Shown here: positions 1-9,081 of the stretch, in pieces
Layout: each line of letters begins with the position of its first letter
How positions within the stretch are numbered: the stretch's first letter is position 1
DNA from: Bacteroidetes bacterium OLB9
GTDB lineage: Bacteria; Bacteroidota; Bacteroidia; Chitinophagales; Saprospiraceae
Assembly (NCBI GenBank): GCA_001567255.1
Contig: LNBW01000011.1
Coordinates: 1 to 63,545 of the forward strand
DNA length: 63,545 nucleotides
Direction of reading: 5' to 3'
Program-made: the position numbers and the translations under genes
Notes under the pieces: model-generated
Seen by the model: only the letters and a program-made list of their open reading frames with translations
The model's database searches: none
What the model was told of the DNA's origin: nothing

Positions 1-140
1 AAATGCACAGACAAAATTCTATCCCTATTAAATCTTATAAAACAAAAAACCGAAGTAAAAATGAATCTACTTCGGTTTAATTATTTAACTTTACCCTAAA
101 TCTGTATCAGTTATTTAGGACTAGTCATGATTGTTTTTAT

Positions 141-599
141 TTAGGTTCGTACCATAATGATATGGGGAATGCCATCTTCAATATAGCCCTGTCCGACCGT
201 TTCAAACCCATATGATTCATAAAATGCTTTTAGGTATGTCTGTGCTCCTATTTTAATAGGCTTATCTGGAAATAGCTTTTCACATTTTTTTATAGATGCA
301 TGCATCAGTTCCTTTCCTGCACCATTGCGTCTGAATTCCGGATCACTAACTACCCTGCCAATTGAAGCATAATCGGGATATGAAATACCTTCGGGAATAA
401 GCCTTGAGTAGCAAATCAACTTTCCATGTTCAGTGTATCCTGATAGGTGAAAAGAAGACAAGTCCTTATCGTCAATATCCAGGTAAAGGCATGTTTGCTC
501 AACAATAAATACTTTTTGCCGTAATTTTAAAATGTCGTACAGCTCACCTACAGTTAATTCGTCAAAGTGTTTACAAGTAAAAATTAATGTGAACTTCAA
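141..599 (-). CDS. ElaA-type GNAT N-acetyltransferase
   Basis: A 152-residue single-domain acetyltransferase of the GNAT fold, the usual length for ElaA proteins. These transfer an acetyl group from acetyl-CoA to an unknown acceptor in the cytoplasm. The N-terminal part has the ElaA-like run LYDILKLRQKVFIVEQ, and the acetyl-CoA loop is seen in RVVSDPEFRRNGAGKELM (about residues 82-99). The C-terminal FYESYGFETVGQGYIEDGIPH closes the fold as in this family. The start overlaps the stop of the upstream gene by four bases (ATGA), implying translational coupling. Family assignment is firm; substrate unknown. Confidence 0.85.
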   Translation of the reverse strand: MKFTLIFTCKHFDELTVGELYDILKLRQKVFIVEQTCLYLDIDDKDLSSFHLSGYTEHGKLICYSRLIPEGISYPDYASIGRVVSDPEFRRNGAGKELMHASIKKCEKLFPDKPIKIGAQTYLKAFYESYGFETVGQGYIEDGIPHIIMVRT

Positions 600-1534
600 T
601 TTCGGGGTCTTTTAATTTGTTTATGGCTCTTTTGTTGGAATGAAGCCTTACATCCAATGCGCTCCTTAGTGTGGTCGTAAATTTCATCAAAGGAGTAACA
701 CTCCAGGTCTTTAGAATAAAAAATATGGTCATAAGGCATCTTAGCTGTGGTAGGATATGCGATTTTCCTACTGTTGAGCAACTTGGTTTTATTGCGCATA
801 TCAATGATATCGTGTGACCAGTACACTTGATTGAACTCACCCATAAGAATCTTTTTATGCAGGTCATTCTGAATAAGATTTTCCAGTTCATTAAATTCTC
901 GATTGGCCTTTTCTTTGGTACTGCGGTCCAGTGCCGGTGTCATATAAGTCGAATATAGATCAAGTGAATCTTTGCCAAGGAGGAACGAAATATGGAGGTT
1001 GGGTGAATTACCTAACAGAAAAGTGTCTTTATGGATTATGGGTGTTTTAGAAAATATTGCCTTACCTGTCAAGTCTATCTGAACTAATTCAACACTATAG
1101 GGAAATGATTCTCCCAGTACATGGGGAAGGATACCTGCCCAATCAGGGGTGTATTCCTGAAAAGAAACCACTGTGATGGATGTATCACCAATGGCATTCA
1201 GTACCGATTCTACATCATTTAGCAAGCTGAGGTTAATATGAGCTACACCCATCTTTCTTGTCTCGTTGATCACCGGATTTTTAAATTCGCTGTAAGAAGC
1301 ATTTTTTAAAAACAAAGCCAGAATGCCGGCACAACCAAAAGCTGAATAAAGCACGACCTTGCTGTTGATGATAAGACCTAGCAGTCCCAACAAGATAAGA
1401 ATAATTAAAAAATGAACGAGATAATCCTGAAATTGTCGGTAGATTTCTAATGAAGGCAAATAAACGGCAATGACGGTCATCGTGATAATGATCGATGCAA
1501 TGAGTATATTACCTTTGGAGATCAGACTCTTCAT
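596..1534 (-). CDS. Membrane-anchored endonuclease/exonuclease/phosphatase-fold protein
   Basis: A 312-residue protein with three predicted N-terminal membrane helices (about residues 10-30, 40-57, 61-78) followed by an outward-facing domain of the endonuclease/exonuclease/phosphatase fold. Landmarks are VVSFQEYTPDW (metal-binding Glu), GEFNQVYWS (GDFN-like, with Glu for the usual Asp) and PYDHIFYSKDL. The final SDH catalytic motif expected near the C-terminus is not recognisable; the end reads IGCKASFQQKSHKQ, so activity is uncertain. The stop overlaps the acetyltransferase start (ATGA), which supports this reading frame to its end. It lies 16 bases after the lamin-tail gene and probably shares its transcript. 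Actual substrate unknown. Confidence 0.7.
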   Translation of the reverse strand: MKSLISKGNILIASIIITMTVIAVYLPSLEIYRQFQDYLVHFLIILILLGLLGLIINSKVVLYSAFGCAGILALFLKNASYSEFKNPVINETRKMGVAHINLSLLNDVESVLNAIGDTSITVVSFQEYTPDWAGILPHVLGESFPYSVELVQIDLTGKAIFSKTPIIHKDTFLLGNSPNLHISFLLGKDSLDLYSTYMTPALDRSTKEKANREFNELENLIQNDLHKKILMGEFNQVYWSHDIIDMRNKTKLLNSRKIAYPTTAKMPYDHIFYSKDLECYSFDEIYDHTKERIGCKASFQQKSHKQIKRPRN

Positions 1535-1550
1535 TCAGAAAGTTTATCTA

Positions 1551-3396
1551 TCAAAACTTTTTAGCTGCAACGACTACCTTTTTACTATATTTTGTCTCTC
1601 CATCAGGATGGAACAATTTACTATATACAATATACATGCCTGTTTTGACAATGCTTCCTTCAGCATCTAGTCCATCCCATTGGATATCGGTAGCTTGACT
1701 CATCAGAATATTGTCAGCAAGCTGGCGGATTTCATGACCATCCACATCGTAAATTTGGATGGTTGCGAGGTAACCACTCTTTTCTAGTGCATAAGAAATC
1801 AACACAAAGTCTTTATGCCCATCACTGTCGGGAGTAAATACTTTGTTATCTATGCTTACAAAATCGTCATCTTCACTTTCATTAGTGATGGAAGTGTTTG
1901 AATTTTTGTATCCAGGCGTACCATAGTTGCTGATAGAAGCAGCAGAGTGCCAGTTATTAACATCATTTGTATTGCCATCGGCTTTAATGCGCTCCAGTGA
2001 CACACCCTTAGTTTTTTTTAATCAGCGAAAAGTGCATTTGTTGATTATAGTTGAATGAATCTACTGTAATTTGTCTGCCATTTACCACAGAAAGTAGGGA
2101 TATATTTGCTGAGGCTACATTCAAAGCAGGTAAAGTTGCCTCAATAAAAGCAGCTTCTGTCGGGGTCTGATAGTATTGTTTGAGAAATTCAACATTTTTG
2201 GAAATAGCTACATAATTGCCCGGTTTTAATACAAAATCTGTGCGAATCACTCGGTTTTCATTACGATCCGCATTGCGCAAAATGATACTGTCCAATGCAA
2301 TGAATTTTTGAGATGGGTTGTATATCTCTACAAAGTCTTCTCCACCAGTAGCAGGATCTGTCAGCACTTCATTGATGACTAAATCGCCTATATTTGCTTT
2401 TTCTGTAAATAAGAAGGATATGCTGTGCACCTCCGTATTGCCACTTACATCTTTGAGCCCATCAATGGTGAGTCGATATTCAATACCACTTTTAATCGTT
2501 CCTTCAGCAAATGCCAATCTAGCATTCAGTGGATCGCCGATAGTATAATAGACAGACTCGGGCTGACCTATACCATGATCAATAGAATAAACGGATGGTG
2601 AGATGGCAGTTGAAGCAATAGGCGGTTCTGAATATTGGATTTTGACTGTATGATTATCTATAGCAATAGCACTGACTACACGAGGCGCAATGGTATCACG
2701 CTGTATAGTCTGTATATGAATGTCGTCAAAGTAAAACTTATCAGCACGACTGGAAGTATATTTACAATAAATGCCAAAATAAAGAGAATCCTGTAGATTA
2801 AACTCACTATCATAAAATTCTAAGTCAGTATTGAAAAGCTCGCCTCCTTTATAATCGGTAGCCATAATGCCAAATCCATCTTCAAAAATTTTTATTCTGA
2901 GACGGGCCTGGGCAGGATCTTTTGCTATGGCGCCCATGACACCCGAGCCCATCAAGATCGGTACACCAGCTGTAAGTTTATATAGTTGTATGGCATCATT
3001 AGAACCGTTTTCTCCTAGCTTCAGGTAGTAACCATCTGCATTAGCTTCGCTAGGTTTTGATAAAAATAGATATATTTTTGCCATATTGTCATTGGATGGA
3101 TCAAATTGCATTTTAAAATATAAATCCACCTGAATACTGTCTTTGGGTTTATTATATTTAGTAAAAATAGACGACTCTCCGGCACCGGGTGCACTCAATT
3201 GCAACTGACCGGAAGTATTGATTTTAAAATGATTGATATCCCCAGTCCAAACTACCGAATGTAGATTGTTATCATTAAAATCAAGATGAAGCTGACTAAA
3301 TGCAGTATTCATCATGAATCCAAACAGCAAGAATAAAAAATATCTTTTCCGGTAGTTATAGCTTAAATGGATGGAATACTTATCTTTGCGCCTCAT
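1551..3396 (-). CDS. Lamin-tail-domain T9SS cargo protein, interrupted by a frameshift in an A8 run
   Basis: Two consecutive reading frames (3396-2008 and 2003-1551) together make one secreted surface protein of about 614 residues. The first part has a signal peptide ending near TAFSQ, a laminin-G-like/Ig-like region, and a lamin tail domain (about residues 335-455, VINEVLTDPATGGEDFVEIYN). The second part carries the end of the lamin tail domain (SLERIKADGNTNDVNNWHSA, then GTPGYKN) and a FlgD-like C-terminal domain (FTPDSDGHKDF to the end) of the kind that anchors T9SS cargo. They are separated by a single surplus base in the T8 run at 2012-2019 (A8 in the coding strand); removing it gives IKKTKGVSLERIK, the usual family junction. 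It is the first gene of a three-gene minus-strand group. Function on the surface is unknown. Confidence 0.8.
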
Positions 3397-3467
3397 TATG
3401 TTTATTTTTTATAAAGTTTGAAAGGTTGGGACAGGTTAAGTTTGGCTTTAACCGGATTATTGAAGAG

Positions 3468-3498
3468 CAAATATAAAAACAAGCATGATTTTGGGCAA
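3468..3498 (-). promoter_or_regulatory. Bacteroidota-type promoter for the lamin-tail operon
   Basis: On the minus strand TATATTTG (3468-3475) matches the TAnnTTTG -7 consensus exactly, and TTG (3496-3498) lies 20 bases upstream as a -33 element. It sits 72 bases before the lamin-tail start codon. Confidence 0.65.
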
Positions 3499-3629
3499 TG
3501 AAAATGAAAGGAATAGAAAATATTTACCTTGTCAAGCGTTAAAACAAGACGAAAAATGCTTTTTTATCGTTAAATAATTAAAGCAGCGATTATCCATCGA
3601 AATCAATTATTATTAATTTTTTAATTTAA

Positions 3630-4628
3630 ATGAAAATTGCGGTAGTAGGAGTCACAGGACTCGTTGGCGGAGTTATTAATGAAGTACTGGAAGAATTTGA
3701 TTTTCCGGTATCAGAGTATATGCCGGTTGCTTCTGAGCGTTCAGTAGGAAAAGAAGTTACCTTTAGAGGCAGACAGTACACTGTCATCGGAATGGAAGAA
3801 GCCATTGCAAGAAAGCCGCAAATTGCTATTTTCTCAGCTGGAGGAAACACTTCTCAAGAGTGGGCTCCTCGTTTTGCTGAGGTGGGTACAGTAGTGATTG
3901 ATAATTCGAGTGCCTGGAGGATGGATCCTGCTAAAAAATTGGTCATTCCTGAGGTCAATGCTCATCTTTTGACCAAAGAGGATAAAATCATTGCTAATCC
4001 TAATTGTTCCACTATACAACTTGCAATGGTACTCGCACCGCTGCATAAAAATTATGGAATCAAGCGGCTGGTGATCTCTACTTATCAGTCATTTACCGGT
4101 ACAGGCGCTAAAGCTGTTCATCAGTATGAAATGGAGCGTGAAGGTCATTCACTCCCAGATGATCAAAGAGCATATCACTATAGAATATTTGAAAATGCTA
4201 TTCCTCAATGTGATATTTTTCTGGAGAATCTTTACACAAAGGAAGAAATGAAACTTGTCAATGAAACCAGAAAAATACTCGGTGATCAAAGTATAAAAAT
4301 TACAGCAACAGCAGTCAGAATACCAGTGAGCGGCGGGCATTCTGAGTCGGTCAATATAGAACTTAAAATGCCATTTACACTGGATGAAATTAGAAATGTG
4401 TTAAAAAATACCAGTGGTGTGGTAGTTCAGGACAATCCTGAAACTTTTGAATATCCTATGCCGTTGTATAGTAAAAATAAAAATGACGTTTTCGTTGGGC
4501 GGATTCGACATGATGAATCAATTGAAAACGGCCTCAATTTATGGATAGTTGCTGACAACTTACGCAAGGGTGCTGCAACAAATGCTGTTCAAATTGCACA
4601 ATATCTTTTAAATAACAAATTAGTTTAA
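3630..4628 (+). CDS. asd: Aspartate-semialdehyde dehydrogenase
   Basis: A 332-residue NADP-dependent enzyme that reduces aspartyl phosphate to aspartate semialdehyde, the branch point to lysine/diaminopimelate, threonine and methionine. The N-terminal nucleotide loop is GVTGLVGG (residues 7-14), the catalytic cysteine is C126 in NPNCSTIQ, and the catalytic histidine is H237 in PVSGGHSES. Length and motif order are standard. It stands alone between a divergent operon and the coiled-coil gene. No frameshift is present here, although the gene is bracketed by two broken ones. Confidence 0.96.
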   Translation: MKIAVVGVTGLVGGVINEVLEEFDFPVSEYMPVASERSVGKEVTFRGRQYTVIGMEEAIARKPQIAIFSAGGNTSQEWAPRFAEVGTVVIDNSSAWRMDPAKKLVIPEVNAHLLTKEDKIIANPNCSTIQLAMVLAPLHKNYGIKRLVISTYQSFTGTGAKAVHQYEMEREGHSLPDDQRAYHYRIFENAIPQCDIFLENLYTKEEMKLVNETRKILGDQSIKITATAVRIPVSGGHSESVNIELKMPFTLDEIRNVLKNTSGVVVQDNPETFEYPMPLYSKNKNDVFVGRIRHDESIENGLNLWIVADNLRKGAATNAVQIAQYLLNNKLV

Positions 4629-4683
4629 CCGCATTAATTAATTACATTAAAGTTTTTTTAGATCATTTAATTACATTCGTATT

Positions 4684-6244
4684 ATGAGACGCAAAATTGT
4701 ACTTTGGGGAAATAATGAGAAAGACCAGAAGATACTGGTTGCTTTAGAACTCCTTGAGAAAGAAAACCTAGTCAATATTTACACTTTTCCGGAAAAATGT
4801 TGCTACAGAAGAATTTTATAAAGCCATGTCTGAAAAATGGAGAGAAGACGAAGATGTTGAGTTTCCAACAGAATATTCAAAAATTGAGCGAAAATTGTCG
4901 GTTTCGGATAGTTTGCTACCTGACGAAATCAAGGTAGAACGACCTGAAGTGATCACAAGAGCTCAGGCAGAATGGCACTTTGTAGTATTGTCATCCAAGC
5001 TGTACGAGTTGTATAAATCTGAGCTGGAAGATATCAAGGACAAAATTGATGGTATCAGTCAGTTTGACAATACAATTTGGGAAGAATTAAAAGGATTCTG
5101 GACAAAAGTTCAAGGACAGGTCAATGATAGAAACCTATTCAGAGAGCAAGGAGCAGCATTGAGAGAGCGAGTCAACACATTATTTGATAAACTTAAGGAA
5201 TTGAAGAAGTCTCTGGAAGAAGAATTTGAAACACAGTCCAATAAATATGCAAAATCTTTCTATTCGCAGATTGAGGAAATTGAAAGTAAAGTTGATGAAG
5301 GTCTAGGTTTGAGCCCACTTTTTGAAGACTTGAAAAAATTGCAGGCTAAAATCAAAGAATTTAAATTTACTAAAGAGGACAGGAATGAGGTGTGGAATAA
5401 GATAGATAATGCATTTAAAAAGATAAGAGAAAAGAGAGGTTCTAGTGAGCGACAAACTAATAATAATCTTTCTCGGCTAGAATCAAGGTATAATGGTCTG
5501 CTGGCTGCAATACAGAAAATGCAAAAATCAATAGATTTTGACAAGAAAGAGCTTGAATTTCAAGAGAAAAAGGTGGCGGACAGTGATGGTCAGTTAGAGT
5601 CTCAACTGCGAGTGGCTAAGATTAAAATTCTAGAAGAAAAAATCAATTCTAAAGAAGATAAGCTAGCTGATATGAATGCGACAAAGACAGACCTTGAATC
5701 AAGAATGGAGAAGGAGAAAAAGAGAGCCATAAAGGCTGAAAAACGTGAGAAGATTGAAGAAGCAAAAGAGGTAGTGAAGCAGAAGATTGCAGATGAGATT
5801 GCTGAGCAGAATAAAGAAATGGATAAGATGGCAGATAAGCTTGAAAAAGCAGCTGAGGAACTAACAACACCTAAAAAGCAATCTTTTTTCAGCAAGTTAT
5901 CGGATTCTGTAGAACAACTGGTGGACGATGTAGTAGATACAGCGAAGGCAGTCGCTGATGTAGTAGAGGATAAGATTGAGTCTGCCATGGATAAAGCAGA
6001 AGAAATCGCAGATCTAGCAGAAGATCGCTTGGAGGATATAAAAGATAAAGGAGAAGAACACCTTGAAAAAGTCATTAGTAAAGCCGGAGAGATAGCCGGA
6101 AATATTTCTGAGAAATTAGACAAGATGGCTGATAAAGTGGAAGATAAAGTAGAAGCAGTTGCTGAAGATCTCGCTGCTAAAGCAAGTGAGATCAAAGATA
6201 AGATCTCAGATCAACTTGACGATGATGAAAAGGAAGATGCCTAA
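4684..6244 (+). CDS. Long coiled-coil protein with DUF349-like segment, interrupted by a frameshift near its start
   Basis: The visible long frame starts at 4826, but an ATG at 4684 opens MRRKIVLWGNNEKDQKILVA and continues to the A5 run at 4793-4797, where deleting one A gives FPENVATEEFYKAMSEKW and joins the long frame. The joined protein is about 519 residues. The middle (LFEDLKKLQAKIKEF, then KEDRNEVWNKIDNAFKKIREK) resembles DUF349-type helical repeats; residues about 270-400 are a long charged coiled coil; the last ~120 residues are amphipathic repeats rich in Asp, Lys, Ala and Glu, reminiscent of LEA or apolipoprotein helices. No signal peptide. Likely a cytoplasmic structural or stress protein; no function can be assigned. 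Confidence 0.7.
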
Positions 6245-6288
6245 CCTATAACTCGAGGATTTTTAAATTGAGATGTTAAATCTCGCAT

Positions 6289-6358
6289 TAAAAACCATTT
6301 GAAGATAGTTCATGCTGAATCATCAGGTAAAATGATTATCTTTGAATGGTTTTTTTAT
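6289..6358 (+). terminator. Hairpin terminator after the coiled-coil gene
   Basis: AAAACCATTTGAAGAT (from 6291) pairs with ATCTTTGAATGGTTTT (to about 6354) with two wobble pairs, followed by a T-run. It lies 45 bases after the coiled-coil stop codon. Confidence 0.6.
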
Positions 6359-6360
6359 TG

Positions 6361-6442
6361 TTTTTTGGGTAATGGGATTTTTTTCTTAAACAAAAACGGC
6401 GCCGAACTTATAAAGTCCAAGCGCCGCATAACCCCAAAAAAC
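6361..6442. other. Compact intergenic inverted repeat with a GC-rich inner stem
   Basis: An outer arm TTTTTTGGG (6361-6369) pairs with CCCAAAAAA (6434-6442), and an inner perfect arm CGGCGC (6397-6402) pairs with GCGCCG (6421-6426). The GC-rich stem stands out in an AT-rich spacer. It could be a second terminator, a small RNA, or a palindromic repeat; nothing here decides between these. Confidence 0.4.
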
Positions 6443-6477
6443 CAATTGAAAAAATAACAGTTTATCCACATCTGGAC

Positions 6478-6510
6478 TTTTGTATCTTAATGCTTTTTTC
6501 ATTATATTTG
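6478..6510 (+). promoter_or_regulatory. Bacteroidota-type promoter for radA
   Basis: TTTTG (6478-6482), a 20-base spacer and TATATTTG (6503-6510) match the TTTG/TAnnTTTG consensus. The ATG at 6557 lies 46 bases downstream of the -7 box. Confidence 0.75.
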
Positions 6511-6556
6511 ACGACTTAAAAATGAAAGGTCACATTTTTTGATTAATATTTTTAAA

Positions 6557-7928
6557 ATGAAAATTAAATCTTCATTCTTTTGCAGCAATTGTGGAGCCGA
6601 ATCACCCAAGTGGATTGGCAAGTGCCCTTCCTGTAACGAATGGAATACCTACCATGAAGAAATTATCGAGAAGAAAACGATGAGTCAGGAAAAAAGAAAA
6701 AGTGTGGCGCATTGCGAAAAAAGAACAGGTTATACCTAAGACGCTGCAGGACGTTATAGCTACTCATGAGTTTAGGATAGACACTCTAGATGGAGAGCTC
6801 AATCGTGTGCTAGGTGGTGGTATTGTAGCCGGATCGCTTATCCTGGTAGGAGGACAACCGGGTATAGGTAAATCTACATTATTACTACAATTAGCCATGA
6901 AGCTAAATAAAAAAATTTTATACGTATCCGGTGAAGAAAGCGAAGCACAAATCAAGATGCGCGCTGACAGAATAGGAGTAACAAATTCAGCGTGCTTCAT
7001 TTATACGGAAGTCAATGTTTCGCAGATTTTGAAAGAGGCTACACAGTTGCAGCCGGATATCATTATTGTTGACTCTATTCAAACGTTGATGAGCCCTTTT
7101 ATTGATTCTACGCCGGGTAGTATCTCTCAGGTCAGAGAATGTACAGGTGAATTGCAACGATTTGCAAAGGAAACCAATATTCCGATTTTTATTATCGGCC
7201 ACATTACAAAGGAAGGAGGAATAGCTGGGCCAAAGCTTTTAGAACATATTGTTGACGTGGTGTTACAGTTCGAAGGAGATCAGCACTATGCCTATCGAAT
7301 ACTACGCACGCTCAAAAATCGTTTTGGCAGCACTGACGAGATCGGCATTTATGCTATGGATAGTAATGGACTTAGTGAAGTGTCTAATCCATCAGAATTG
7401 CTGATATCGCCTGACGATACTCATTTAAGTGGCAGTGCTATTGCTGCTTCGCTGGAAGGACTCAGGCCTTTGTTGCTCGAAACTCAAGCTCTGGTGAGCC
7501 CTGCTATATATGGTACTCCGCAGCGGTCGGCCACAGGCTTTGACTTGCGCAGGCTTTCTATGCTACTGGCTGTGCTGGAGAAAAGATGCGGATTGCCTTT
7601 TGGTCAGAATGACGTTTTTCTTAATATTGCAGGTGGTCTTAAGGTATCAGACCCATCTGTTGATTTGGCGATAGTGGCAGCATTGATTTCATCACTGCAG
7701 GACATTCACATCAGTAAAAAATTGTGTTTTGCTGGAGAGGTAGGCTTGTCAGGAGAGATTAGGCCAGTCAGCCGCATAGATCAACGAATCCAGGAAGCTG
7801 GAAGACTTGGTTTTGAGACTATCTTTATATCAAAGTACAAGTCAGAAATCGTAACTGGCAAAAATTTTGGTGTGGAGGTTAGGACTTTATCCCGAATTGA
7901 AGATCTACTTCGTGAGGTGTTTGGATAA
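6557..7928 (+). CDS. radA: DNA repair protein RadA, frameshifted in an A6/A5 tract
   Basis: RadA is a RecA-related ATPase that promotes branch migration in recombinational repair. The first frame holds the N-terminal zinc finger (FFCSNCGAESPKWIGKCPSC); the second, from 6702, holds Walker A (GGQPGIGKST), the RadA motif KNRFGS and the C-terminal Lon-like domain. They are joined by removing one A from the run at 6690-6695 (or 6697-6701), giving SQEKEKVWRIAKKEQVIPK, the normal family linker. The joined length of about 456 residues is family-typical. Start chosen at ATG 6557 because MKIKSSFFCSNCG matches the family N-terminus and a promoter ends at 6510. Confidence 0.93.
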
Positions 7929-7929
7929 T

Positions 7930-8105
7930 GCCATAGTACTCATTGGGCTTCGATACGGAGAGAAATAATACAAAAAATAGCGATGGGACTCTTAGTTTTC
8001 TAGTCTGCAGGCCTAGTTTTACTATGTCGAGTATAGAGATACGAGTACCAAAGTAGATATGAATTAGCATTTTTATGCTGTAACTTTCAAATGCGTAATT
8101 TGGTT
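7930..8105 (+). repeat. 176-bp dispersed element, copy A
   Basis: First of three related intergenic copies. The left end GCCATAGTACTCATT is an imperfect inverted repeat of the right end AATGCGTAATTTGG. The inner part GAGTACC...AGATATGAATTAGCAT aligns with copies B and C. It begins right after the radA stop, and its right end contains the stop codon of the convergent thioesterase gene (8104-8106). It is the most diverged of the three copies at its left end. Confidence 0.7.
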
Positions 8106-8529
8106 AAACTACCCATTCCTTGTCAGTCCGATAAACCGTACCTTTAAAGAGGGCAACAATTTCTCCATGCTGATTGGACACGGTTACTTCGTAGATGCCT
8201 AAACGTCGTGTGAGTGATTTTTCAACAGCTACGGCAGTTAAGGTGTCATCCAGTTTGACTTGTCGGAGATGTGAGATAGACGTTTCGATTGATAATGCTT
8301 GCAATCCGTGACTATTGGAGGCAAAAGCGAGCGCACTGTCAGCGATAGAATAGGCAATACCACCGTGGGCGATTTGAAAGCCATTGAGCATTTCTGTTCT
8401 GATAGATGCTTGTAGCGTGCATGTACCAGGTTGTATATCGATGAGTTGAATGTTCATCCATTTAGAAAAAGCATCATTGGCCAGCATCAGCTTGCTTACG
8501 ATATGATGCGCCTTTTCTGCTGGTGTCAT
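8104..8529 (-). CDS. paaI: PaaI-family hotdog thioesterase
   Basis: A 141-residue single hotdog domain. The central helix signature NGFQIAHGGIAYSIADSALAF and the strand SIETSISHLRQV match PaaI-type acyl-CoA thioesterases, which hydrolyse phenylacetate-pathway or other acyl-CoA thioesters in the cytoplasm. The C-terminus GTVYRTDKEW is family-typical. No other phenylacetate genes are nearby, so the physiological substrate is uncertain. Its ATG overlaps the restored hpt stop codon by ATGA, making it the last gene of the M28-hpt-paaI operon. Confidence 0.85.
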   Translation of the reverse strand: MTPAEKAHHIVSKLMLANDAFSKWMNIQLIDIQPGTCTLQASIRTEMLNGFQIAHGGIAYSIADSALAFASNSHGLQALSIETSISHLRQVKLDDTLTAVAVEKSLTRRLGIYEVTVSNQHGEIVALFKGTVYRTDKEWVV

Positions 8530-9078
8530 GGTTCGTAAAGTTGATAGATGTCTTTTAGATTCCTACCCATACCATTATAATCCAGTCCATATCCCACCAC
8601 AAATTTTTTTAGGAATGATAAATCCTGGATAGTCTATCTTTAAATCGTGCTTATGTGCCTCCGGCTTAACTAAGATGGCCGATAAGTGGATGCTGGCAGG
8701 TTCCATATTTTGTAGTTCAGGTAGAAGCGCAGCGATGGTATTGCCAGTATCTATAATGTCCTCAACAATAATAATATGTCGCCCTTTGATATGGATGTCA
8801 GACGGCATATTGATTTTGACAGTACCTGTGCTTTCAGTGCCTTCATAAGATTTTATATCAATGAAGTAAATTTCACATGGGAAATTCAACTCTCTTATCA
8901 GGTCAGCAGCATACATGAATGCACCATTTAAAATCACTAAAAGCATAGGGAATTTATCATGGAAATCTTCGCGAATACTATCTCCGATTTCAGCTGTTTT
9001 GTCACCGATATCTTGAGCATCAATGTACTTTATAAAGGTTAAATCACCTACCTGAATAAGATCTTTGTTTGTCACCAT
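8526..9078 (-). CDS. hpt: Hypoxanthine phosphoribosyltransferase, frameshifted near its C-terminus
   Basis: A purine-salvage enzyme joining hypoxanthine or guanine to PRPP. The PRPP loop is IIIVEDIIDTGNT and the N-terminal half matches HPRT. The open frame ends early at 8575 with an aberrant tail (PKKICGGIWTGL). Deleting one base of the T7 run at 8604-8610 gives PKKFVVGYGLDYNGMGRNL, the conserved HPRT C-terminus, and a stop at 8526-8528 that overlaps the thioesterase start. The restored protein has about 183 residues, the normal length. It follows the peptidase gene by three bases. Confidence 0.93.
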
Positions 9079-9081
9079 ATA

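Noticed and set aside
571..891. Alternative minus-strand frame at the end of the nuclease-fold gene, considered as a frameshifted C-terminus
   Set aside because: It lacks the expected SDH motif too, and the current frame ends in an ATGA overlap with the next start, which supports it.
2008..2020. A AAA AAC as a -1 programmed frameshift heptamer
   Set aside because: The motif is present, but joining the two parts needs a +1 shift (or loss of one base); a -1 shift leads to an unrelated frame.
5260..6195. Long minus-strand frames opposite the coiled-coil gene
   Set aside because: Ser/Leu-rich products are the usual mirror of Glu/Lys/Ala-rich coiled-coil coding; the plus strand has domain-like structure.
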